This document shows, piece after piece, positions 14,263-20,443 of a stretch of 20,443 nt of DNA. Position 1 is the first letter of the stretch, and every line of letters begins with the position of its first letter. A model generated the notes under the pieces. It made no database searches. It saw only the letters and a list, made by a program, of their open reading frames with translations, and was not told the origin of the DNA. Origin of the DNA: JANTGF01 sp033791445 (GTDB lineage Bacteria; Bacteroidota; Bacteroidia; Bacteroidales; VadinHA17); the NCBI GenBank assembly GCA_033791445.1, contig JASJGS010000010.1, positions 1 through 20,443 of the forward strand, in the 5' to 3' direction. A program made the translations under genes and the position numbers.

Positions 14263-14757
14263 ATGGATATAGTAACTCCAGGAATAGGCCTTATCTTTTG
14301 GTCGACTCTTATCTTTATATTGTTGCTTATTTTATTAAAGAAGTTTGCTTGGAAACCCATTTTATTGGCTGTTAAATCTAGAGAAGACAGGATTAAAAGT
14401 GCTCTTGAATTGGCCGAGGAAACCAAAATTGAAATGGAGAAATTGAAAGCCGACAATGAGGCAATTGTTAAGGAAGCAAAAGAAGAACGAAATAAGCTCA
14501 TACAGGAGGCACGAAGCATAAAGTCTAAAATGCTTGAAGATGCTAAAGGTCAGGCCGATGAAGAAGCAAAGAAAATTATTGAATCAGCCAGGGTCAAAAT
14601 AAACAGTGAAAAAGAAGCAGCAATATCGGATATTCGAAACCAGGTTGCTGAATTTTCGGTGGAAATTGCCGAGAAGATTTTAAAAGTGAAACTGGAAGAT
14701 ACCAGGGAGCAGAAAAGCCTGATTGAGAAAACACTGGATGATTTAAATTTAAATTAG
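14263..14757 (+). CDS. atpF: F0F1 ATP synthase subunit b
   Basis: A 164-residue protein with one membrane helix at about 8-27 (IGLIFWSTLIFILLLILL), followed by KKFAWKPI and a long charged coiled coil from about 38 to 140. This forms the peripheral stalk that holds alpha3beta3 still against the rotating ring. The C-terminal VAEFSVEIAEKIL segment contacts the delta subunit in the family. Only one b gene is visible, so it probably forms a homodimer. It starts 22 nt after the intergenic T-tract, and atpH follows at 32 nt. Confidence 0.96.
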   Translation: MDIVTPGIGLIFWSTLIFILLLILLKKFAWKPILLAVKSREDRIKSALELAEETKIEMEKLKADNEAIVKEAKEERNKLIQEARSIKSKMLEDAKGQADEEAKKIIESARVKINSEKEAAISDIRNQVAEFSVEIAEKILKVKLEDTREQKSLIEKTLDDLNLN

Positions 14758-14789
14758 GTTTTCTCTAAGGGAAAAGAAATTGAATAGAA

Positions 14790-15344
14790 ATGAATCTTAG
14801 TAAGATATCTGTACGGTACGCTAAAGCTTTGTTCCAGGTAGCTGAGCAAAAAAAAGTCCTTGATGAAGTGTCCAATGACATGGAGGTACTTTTCAATGCA
14901 GCCAGAGAGGTAAAAGTTTTTCATGACTTCCTGGACAACCCTGTTTTGCCACCAAAAGAAAAGAAAAATGCGATACATAAGATTTTTGGTGATAAATTAA
15001 ATCCTCTTACTTTGGACTTCCTTGATCTGGTTATAAAAAATAATCGCCTGGATTTTATCGAAGGAATGGCACGTCAGTATAAAGACCGATATAAGAAACA
15101 CATGGGAATAGTTGAAGCAGTTATTACAACTGTTCAACCCCTGGATCAAGACCTGAAAGAGAAATTCATCAAACTTATTAAAACCAGGATTGATAAAAAG
15201 ATCCAACTCAAGGAAATATCTAATCCTGATATTCTGGGTGGTTTCATTCTCAAAATTGATGATGAACAGGTCGATGCAAGTGTAAAAACCCAATTAAATA
15301 ATATAGAAAAAGAATTACTGCGCCAAAGTGTGGTGGTGGAATAA
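14790..15344 (+). CDS. atpH: F0F1 ATP synthase subunit delta
   Basis: A 184-residue cytoplasmic protein. The N-terminal helical domain begins ISVRYAKALFQVAEQKKVLDEV, and the C-terminal part has GIVEAVITTVQPLD and SNPDILGGFILKIDDEQVDASVKTQL, the typical 'iGG' beta region of the delta/OSCP family. It connects the top of the alpha3beta3 head to the b stalk. Position between atpF and atpA (gaps of 32 and 21 nt) is canonical. Confidence 0.96.
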   Translation: MNLSKISVRYAKALFQVAEQKKVLDEVSNDMEVLFNAAREVKVFHDFLDNPVLPPKEKKNAIHKIFGDKLNPLTLDFLDLVIKNNRLDFIEGMARQYKDRYKKHMGIVEAVITTVQPLDQDLKEKFIKLIKTRIDKKIQLKEISNPDILGGFILKIDDEQVDASVKTQLNNIEKELLRQSVVVE

Positions 15345-15365
15345 AATTAATTAAGGAATAAGAAT

Positions 15366-16949
15366 ATGGCTAATATTAAACCTTCAGAAGTTTCTGAAAT
15401 TCTGAGAAAACAATTGGAAGGAATTACTGCCGAAGTTGAATTGGAAGAGGTAGGAACCATCTTGCAGGTAGGTGATGGAATTGCTTTAGCATATGGTTTA
15501 TTAAATGTTCAGGCGAACGAACTGGTTGAATTTGAAAATGGAGTTCAGGGAATTGTTCAAAACCTGGAAGAGGATAATGTAGGTATCGTTTTACTGGGTC
15601 CTACAGAAGGGATTAGTGAGGGAGATTCTGTGAAGAGAACCAAAAAGATATCTTCAATCATGGTAGGGGAAGGAATGCTGGGGCGTGTAATTACTCCTTT
15701 GGGCGAGCCAATAGATGGCAAAGGTGAAATTACAGGAAAAAGATATGAATTGCCATTTGAAAGGAAAGCACCTGGAGTAATTTACAGACAACCGGTTGAC
15801 CAACCGGTTCAAACGGGAATAAAAGCCATTGACGCAATGATTCCTATTGGAAGGGGTCAAAGAGAATTAATTATTGGTGACAGGCAAACTGGAAAAACGG
15901 CCATTGCCATTGATACGATAATAAATCAACGTGAGAACTTTGAAAAAGGTGAGCCGGTTTATTGTATTTATGTGGCTATAGGACAAAAAAATTCTACCGT
16001 AGCCAATATTGCCAAGATTCTGGAAGATCATAATGCTTTGGATTATACAGTAATAGTTACTGCAACAGCAGCTGATCCAGCTGCCCTGCAGTATTTTGCT
16101 CCATTTGCTGGGTGTTCTATTGGTGAATTCTTCAGAGATACAGGAAGAGATGCTCTGATTATTTACGATGACTTATCAAAACAGGCCGTTTCCTACAGGG
16201 AAGTTTCTTTATTGCTGCGCCGTCCTCCTGGAAGAGAAGCCTATCCGGGAGACGTATTTTATTTGCATTCAAGACTACTTGAGAGAGCCGCAAAGGTTAT
16301 TGCATCTGATAAGGTGGCCAAGCAAATGAATGATATACCCGAATCAATTCGAAAATTGGTTAAAGGAGGAGGTTCTTTAACTGCTCTGCCAATTATTGAG
16401 ACTCAGGCTGGAGATGTTTCAGCATATATTCCTACCAATGTTATTTCGATTACCGATGGTCAAATATTCCTCGAGGCCGATCTGTTTAATGGTGGTATTC
16501 GGCCAGCCGTAAACGTTGGTATATCTGTTTCCCGTGTGGGTGGAAATGCACAGATTAAATCAATGAAAAAAGTGGCTGGAACATTGAAATTAGACCAGGC
16601 ACAATATCGTGAGCTGGAGGCCTTTACAAAATTTGGTTCAGACCTCGATGCAAGCACAATGGCTACCTTGGATAAAGGAGCGAAGAATGTCGAAATATTA
16701 AAGCAGGGACAGTATGCTCCTGTTCCGGTTGAACACCAAGTTGCTATTATTTATGCTGGAACCAAAGCATTGCTCAAGGATGTACCGGTTGATAGTGTTT
16801 CTGATTTTGAGAAAGAATTCATAGAATTTCTCGAGTTAAAACACAAAAAGGTGTTGGATGAAATTAAAGAGGGTAAGCTTACAGAGGAGATTGAAAAGAT
16901 TTTAACTGATACGGCCCTTGACCTGTCTTCAAAGTTTAAGATAGACTAA
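15366..16949 (+). CDS. atpA: F0F1 ATP synthase subunit alpha
   Basis: A 527-residue head subunit with a non-catalytic nucleotide site. The first ~95 residues are the beta-barrel crown. The Walker A motif GDRQTGKT is at 171-178, the Walker B region DALIIYDDL at 262-270, and PPGREAYPGDVF at 287-298. The arginine that reaches the catalytic site on the beta subunit is Arg390 in SVSRVGG. All key residues are present. The matching beta gene is not in this window. It is 24 nt upstream of atpG. Confidence 0.98.
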   Translation: MANIKPSEVSEILRKQLEGITAEVELEEVGTILQVGDGIALAYGLLNVQANELVEFENGVQGIVQNLEEDNVGIVLLGPTEGISEGDSVKRTKKISSIMVGEGMLGRVITPLGEPIDGKGEITGKRYELPFERKAPGVIYRQPVDQPVQTGIKAIDAMIPIGRGQRELIIGDRQTGKTAIAIDTIINQRENFEKGEPVYCIYVAIGQKNSTVANIAKILEDHNALDYTVIVTATAADPAALQYFAPFAGCSIGEFFRDTGRDALIIYDDLSKQAVSYREVSLLLRRPPGREAYPGDVFYLHSRLLERAAKVIASDKVAKQMNDIPESIRKLVKGGGSLTALPIIETQAGDVSAYIPTNVISITDGQIFLEADLFNGGIRPAVNVGISVSRVGGNAQIKSMKKVAGTLKLDQAQYRELEAFTKFGSDLDASTMATLDKGAKNVEILKQGQYAPVPVEHQVAIIYAGTKALLKDVPVDSVSDFEKEFIEFLELKHKKVLDEIKEGKLTEEIEKILTDTALDLSSKFKID

Positions 16950-16973
16950 TACAAAATTTTATAGAATAGCTGA

Positions 16974-17849
16974 ATGGCAGGACTGAAAGAAATCAGAACT
17001 AGAATTGCTTCCGTATCCTCGACACGGAAAATAACATCAGCCATGAAAATGGTTGCTGCCGCTAAATTGCGTAAAGCCCAGGATAAGATTGTACAGTTAA
17101 GGCCCTACGCAAATAAGCTGGACGAAATACTTTCTAATGTGAAGAACAGCCTGGAGGGAGAGATGGATAATCCGCTAATCCAGGAAAGAGCGCCGGAAAA
17201 AGTCTTAATTGTACTTGTTACCTCCAATCGGGGTTTATGCGGGGCTTTTAATAGCAATGCCATAAAAAGGGCCTTACGTCTGGCTAAGGAAACTTATAGC
17301 GACCAACTTAATAAGGGCAATTTGTCCTTTTTTGCAATTGGGAAAAAAGGGGCTGATTATTTAAACTTATATAAATACCCGGTTGTTGAAGTGGACAATG
17401 AAATATTTAATCATCTTGATTTTGAAGGCTCTGCAAAAATAGCCCAGAAGCTTATGAATCAGTTTGTTGAGAGGGAATATGATCGTATAGATTTTGTTTA
17501 CAACCAGTTCAAAAATGCTGCCGTTCAAATCTTAATGGCAGACACTTTTCTACCGCTAAAACTGGAAGAAGAGGAAAGCCCGACTAAACAGTTGGATTAT
17601 ATCTTTGAGCCAGATGAAAATTATCTAGTTCAAAACCTGATACCCAAGTCTTTGAAAATAAAAGTGTTCAAGATTTTAATTGATTCATTTACCTCAGAAC
17701 AGGGTGCCAGGATGACTTCCATGCATCAGGCCACCGATAATGCCAATGATTTAATTAGAGATCTATCCTTACACTATAATAAGGCTAGGCAGGCTGCTAT
17801 CACAAAAGAACTCCTGGATATTGTCGGAGGTGCTGAGGCTTTGAGATAA
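16974..17849 (+). CDS. atpG: F0F1 ATP synthase subunit gamma
   Basis: A 291-residue rotor subunit. The N-terminal helix AGLKEIRTRIASVSSTRKIT followed by SAMKMVAAAKLRKAQ, and the C-terminal helix MTSMHQATDNANDLI with YNKARQAAITKELLDIVGGA, form the coiled shaft that turns inside the head. The middle Rossmann-like part contains LIVLVTSNRGLCGAFNSN, another family hallmark. In most bacteria atpD and atpC follow; here a terminator and a prenyltransferase gene follow instead. Confidence 0.97.
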   Translation: MAGLKEIRTRIASVSSTRKITSAMKMVAAAKLRKAQDKIVQLRPYANKLDEILSNVKNSLEGEMDNPLIQERAPEKVLIVLVTSNRGLCGAFNSNAIKRALRLAKETYSDQLNKGNLSFFAIGKKGADYLNLYKYPVVEVDNEIFNHLDFEGSAKIAQKLMNQFVEREYDRIDFVYNQFKNAAVQILMADTFLPLKLEEEESPTKQLDYIFEPDENYLVQNLIPKSLKIKVFKILIDSFTSEQGARMTSMHQATDNANDLIRDLSLHYNKARQAAITKELLDIVGGAEALR

Positions 17850-17898
17850 ATTGAATACTATTCGCGTTTACCTTAAACAAATATTGTAATTTTTACAC

Positions 17899-17918
17899 AA
17901 AAGGATTTAATCCTTTTT
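17899..17918 (+). terminator. Weak intrinsic terminator after atpG
   Basis: AAAAGGA (17899-17905) pairs with TCCTTTT (17911-17917) around TTTAA, followed by further T. The stem is only 7 bp and AT-rich, so termination is probably partial. It lies 49 nt after the atpG stop and just before the prenyltransferase gene. Confidence 0.45.
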
Positions 17919-17930
17919 ATTTAATTTGAA

Positions 17931-18905
17931 ATGTATTCAATAGAGCAAGTAAGGGAATATATTGAAAAGTCGATTAACGAACTTGAGTTTAATGAAGAAC
18001 CTAAGGAGCTTTATGAACCTATTCGTTATGTGTTTGAAACAGGGGGTAAACGATTGCGACCTCTCTTGACCCTGATGGCATGCAATCTTTACGATGAGAA
18101 TCTGGAAGGAGCTCTTACACCAGCCCTGGGTTTGGAAATATTTCACAATTTTACTTTGTTGCATGACGATATAATGGATGAGGCAGACCTTCGTCGTAAT
18201 CGTCCTACCGTTCACAAGAGGTGGGATCAGAATGTTGCTATTCTCTCAGGTGATGTGATGGCCATTCTTGCCTATGAATATATTACCACCTGTAAGGTCA
18301 ATGTTCTTCCTGATGTTATCAAGGTGTTTAATACTACCGCACGACAGGTTTGTGAAGGGCAACAATTCGATATGAATTTCGAAACATTGAACCAGGTTTC
18401 CGTTGAGGCATATCTTAAAATGATCGAAATGAAAACCTCAGTTCTGCTGGCGGGATGTATGCAGATAGGTGCCTTAATTGGTGGAGCAGGTAAAAAGGAT
18501 GCTGAGCTATTGTTCAACTTTGGCAGAGACATTGGAATGGCTTTTCAGATACAGGATGACCTTCTGGATACCTACGGGGATACTGAAGTCTTTGGCAAAA
18601 GAATAGGAGGCGATATTCTTGCGAATAAAAAAACCTATTTATTGATCAAGGCACTGGAAAAAGCAGATAAAAATCAAAATGAGATTTTGAATAATCTGAT
18701 CAATGGATCAGTAAACAATCCTCAGGATAAAATTGATGCTGTAAAAAATATCTATAACGAATTGGAAATTAAAGAACTAACCAATAATCTGGCGGGAGAT
18801 TATTTCAAAAATGCATTGCTTAGTCTCGATAAAGTCCAGGTTTCCGAAGAAAGAAAAATTCACCTGAAACAGCTTGCAGACCTACTCCTGAATAGGGATA
18901 AATAG
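17931..18905 (+). CDS. Polyprenyl (probably geranylgeranyl-type) diphosphate synthase
   Basis: A 324-residue all-helical trans-prenyltransferase that joins isopentenyl diphosphate to an allylic diphosphate. The first aspartate-rich motif is D79-D80-x2-D83 (HDDIMDEADLRRNRPTVH) and the second D209-D210-x2-D213 (FQIQDDLLDTYGD); GGKRLRP at 38-44 binds diphosphate. There is no two-residue insertion in the first motif, unlike bacterial farnesyl synthases. Phe74 lies five residues before it, the position where an aromatic residue limits type I geranylgeranyl synthases. A C20 product is therefore my best guess, but a longer quinone chain cannot be ruled out. It follows the atp operon by 81 nt and has no obvious promoter of its own. 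Confidence 0.9.
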   Translation: MYSIEQVREYIEKSINELEFNEEPKELYEPIRYVFETGGKRLRPLLTLMACNLYDENLEGALTPALGLEIFHNFTLLHDDIMDEADLRRNRPTVHKRWDQNVAILSGDVMAILAYEYITTCKVNVLPDVIKVFNTTARQVCEGQQFDMNFETLNQVSVEAYLKMIEMKTSVLLAGCMQIGALIGGAGKKDAELLFNFGRDIGMAFQIQDDLLDTYGDTEVFGKRIGGDILANKKTYLLIKALEKADKNQNEILNNLINGSVNNPQDKIDAVKNIYNELEIKELTNNLAGDYFKNALLSLDKVQVSEERKIHLKQLADLLLNRDK

Positions 18906-18960
18906 CATTCTTCCTCCAAAAAGATTAGTGGTTTTCACACGGATTATAAGTTTTTGAAGA

Positions 18961-19413
18961 CTATTTCTTATCGACTTTTTCCCATTCATATAGTTCATTC
19001 AAATCTTCAATCATTTTCACAAGATCTTTAAGCACTTCAGGACTATTGTAATAGTCAAGAATCTTCTTTTCCTTTCCATCATAATTAAAATATAAGTAAG
19101 TGGTTTGTAAATCCATTATTTGGGCTGAATAAACATCTTCCATCTCAAAAAAACCGGATTGTAAAAAAGCCAATTGTAGTTCCGTAAACTTTTGTTTGTC
19201 AAGTTTCATGGCATATACACCTGTTTTGGATACGTTTTCTTTGCCTTCATAAATAACCAGTTGGTTACTGTATATACTTACCTTATAAACAGGACAATTT
19301 CCCAGGCAGGGAAGTTTTTGAACTGAAATTACAACATTGGCATTTTGGGTTTGTTGGGTAACAGAACACCCGGTTAGGAAAATGAGAACTAAAAGTATCC
19401 TTGAATATTTCAT
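18961..19413 (-). CDS. DUF6438 lipoprotein
   Basis: A 150-residue protein with a classical lipoprotein signal: MKYSRI, hydrophobic core and LTGC with Cys16. The mature part starts with a strand and then KLPCLGNCPVYKVSIYSN at 33-50. This matches the Cys-x3-Cys-Pro-x-Tyr motif of DUF6438, whose function is unknown. Cys36 and Cys40 could form a disulfide in the periplasm. Strands and helices of the form EGKENVSKTG, FTELQLAF and TTYLYFNY follow. It converges on the prenyltransferase gene and is divergent from the metalloprotease gene. Confidence 0.75.
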   Translation of the reverse strand: MKYSRILLVLIFLTGCSVTQQTQNANVVISVQKLPCLGNCPVYKVSIYSNQLVIYEGKENVSKTGVYAMKLDKQKFTELQLAFLQSGFFEMEDVYSAQIMDLQTTYLYFNYDGKEKKILDYYNSPEVLKDLVKMIEDLNELYEWEKVDKK

Positions 19414-19427
19414 GATTTTTTCTTTAT

Positions 19428-19435
19428 CAAAAATA
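19428..19435 (-). promoter_or_regulatory. Bacteroidota -7 element for the DUF6438 lipoprotein
   Basis: On the minus strand this reads TATTTTTG, an exact TAnnTTTG match, 14 bp upstream of the ATG at 19413. The leader would be only about 10 nt. No -33 TTG is visible at the expected spacing. Confidence 0.35.
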
Positions 19436-19553
19436 TGAATTCAGTCACTTGATTCAGCAGTGTTTTTAAAATAATTGTATTTTTACCTGTATTTGAATGT
19501 GCCTTTTCCATCTTATCACGAGAGCCGATTGTTTATTTTAAGAGCGCTGTAGC

Positions 19554-20443
19554 ATGAAAATTTTAAGAAACAAGATATTAATATTACTGATATTCTCAAT
19601 AGTAGGAATAACAGCTTACAGTCAAAACAAATATCCAAGATTTCAGAAACCAGGTATTCCAATGGTTTGCTATGGCGATAATAGAGTCGCAAAAACTTTT
19701 GTCCCGCCGCCCAATAAGTTTCTGAAATCTTTATCCCCAGCAGCAGATAAATCAGCAGATATCATCGTAACCTACAATGGTTTTACCTCAGATGCCAGGA
19801 AGGCCTTTCAACAGGCAGTTGATATATGGGAGACTCTTATAGAATCACCTGTTCCAATTTATATGGAAGCCAATTGGGAAGACTTGGGTGAAACAACCCT
19901 TGGAAGTTGTGTAGCAGGAAACTATTACCTGGGATTGTTTCTGGGTGCCAGGCTTCCTTTAGCCTATTATCCTCTGGCTGTAGCTGAGAAAATGGCAAAA
20001 AGCGATATTAATTTACCTGGGGAACCCGATCTGATAGCTAACTTTAGTTCAACAGCCAGCTGGTATTATGGATCAGATGGCCAAACTCCTGTCGGTACTC
20101 ATGATCTTGTTTCCGTTGTTATGCATGAAATAGCACACGGCATTGGTTTTATAGGGACTATGGGGCTTTTTGATAGCAATACAGGAGCATATGGAGATGA
20201 GAATGGACTGGTAATAGCCTATGATGAATATATCGAGAATCTATCGGGTATACCACTTGTTGATACCACTGTGTACGATAATCCCTCAAATGCGCTATAT
20301 CAAGCCATGACAAGTGGTGCACTATACTATAATAGCCCCGTAACTTTGTATAATAATGCTAATACCAGGCCCAAGTTATGGGCACCAGGTGAGTTTGCCC
20401 CGGGTTCCAGTATTTACCATCTCGACGAATTTAAGTATTCATC
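19554..20443 (+). CDS. Secreted zinc metalloprotease, HExxHxxGF type (runs off right edge)
   Basis: The frame opened by the ATG at 19554 is uninterrupted for 296 codons to the window edge, so the C-terminus is missing. Residues 1-24 are a signal peptide ending AYSQ. The metal site is HEIAHGIGF at 191-199 (His191, Glu192, His195), preceded by a helix and strand typical of zincins. The tenth position after His191 is Gly201 rather than the third His of the HExxHxxGxxH metzincins. A later SSIYHLDE segment (His289) may give the third ligand, which is my inference. A single Cys lies at 39 and another at 119. It probably degrades extracellular protein; the missing end may hold a T9SS sorting domain, as is common for such proteins in Bacteroidota. 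Confidence 0.8.
   Translation, partial: MKILRNKILILLIFSIVGITAYSQNKYPRFQKPGIPMVCYGDNRVAKTFVPPPNKFLKSLSPAADKSADIIVTYNGFTSDARKAFQQAVDIWETLIESPVPIYMEANWEDLGETTLGSCVAGNYYLGLFLGARLPLAYYPLAVAEKMAKSDINLPGEPDLIANFSSTASWYYGSDGQTPVGTHDLVSVVMHEIAHGIGFIGTMGLFDSNTGAYGDENGLVIAYDEYIENLSGIPLVDTTVYDNPSNALYQAMTSGALYYNSPVTLYNNANTRPKLWAPGEFAPGSSIYHLDEFKYS

Noticed and set aside
1..20443. CRISPR, tRNA/rRNA genes, phage or transposon remnants, toxin-antitoxin or defence genes
   Set aside because: Looked for on both strands and none supported: no regularly spaced repeats, cloverleaf-like segments, transposase motifs or nuclease pairs were seen.

Overview
The window comes from a member of the Bacteroidota; class and order cannot be settled from it. 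Evidence: AT-rich DNA; a C-terminal type IX secretion (T9SS) sorting domain on a cupredoxin; a TonB-dependent receptor with an N-terminal carboxypeptidase-like domain; several lipoproteins; intergenic matches to the Bacteroidota -7 promoter element TAnnTTTG; and the gene orders DUF177-rpmF-plsX-fabH and bactofilin-atpZ-atpI-like-atpBEFHAG. I see no tRNA, rRNA, CRISPR, phage or insertion-sequence genes.

Layout. Positions 1-695 (-) hold the N-terminal part of an AspT/YidE/YbjL-type membrane transporter that runs off the left edge; it is divergent from a secreted, T9SS-tagged cupredoxin (938-1570). Next come an OB-fold lipoprotein (-), a NagX/HGSNAT-like membrane acetyltransferase (+), a small lipoprotein (-) and a 764-residue TonB receptor resembling the ZnuD zinc receptors (3916-6210, +). 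A minus-strand pair follows: a GH29 alpha-L-fucosidase (start corrected to 8763) and, 26 nt downstream, a zinc-dependent medium-chain dehydrogenase.

From about 9014 to 18905 everything reads rightward and is housekeeping. The first block is DUF177/YceD (start corrected to 9046), rpmF, plsX and fabH, linking ribosome assembly to the start of fatty-acid and phospholipid synthesis. The second is a bactofilin whose 3' end overlaps atpZ, then an AtpI-like protein, then atpB, E, F, H, A and G. The beta (atpD) and epsilon (atpC) genes are absent, so this is the larger half of a split ATP synthase locus. A strong hairpin with a T-tract sits between atpE and atpF, and a weaker terminator follows atpG. 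A polyprenyl diphosphate synthase gene comes next.

At the right end are a DUF6438 lipoprotein (-) and the first 296 codons of a secreted HExxHxxGF metalloprotease (+) that runs off the edge. Both edge genes are open to the window boundary.

No clearly new multi-gene system is visible. The points most worth a second look are the hairpin inside the ATP synthase operon after the c-subunit gene; the three tandem ATG codons for atpZ created by a 9-bp repeat inside the bactofilin tail; the signal-peptide-bearing, His-rich N-terminal extension of subunit a; the ZnuD-like receptor; and the fucosidase-dehydrogenase pair.
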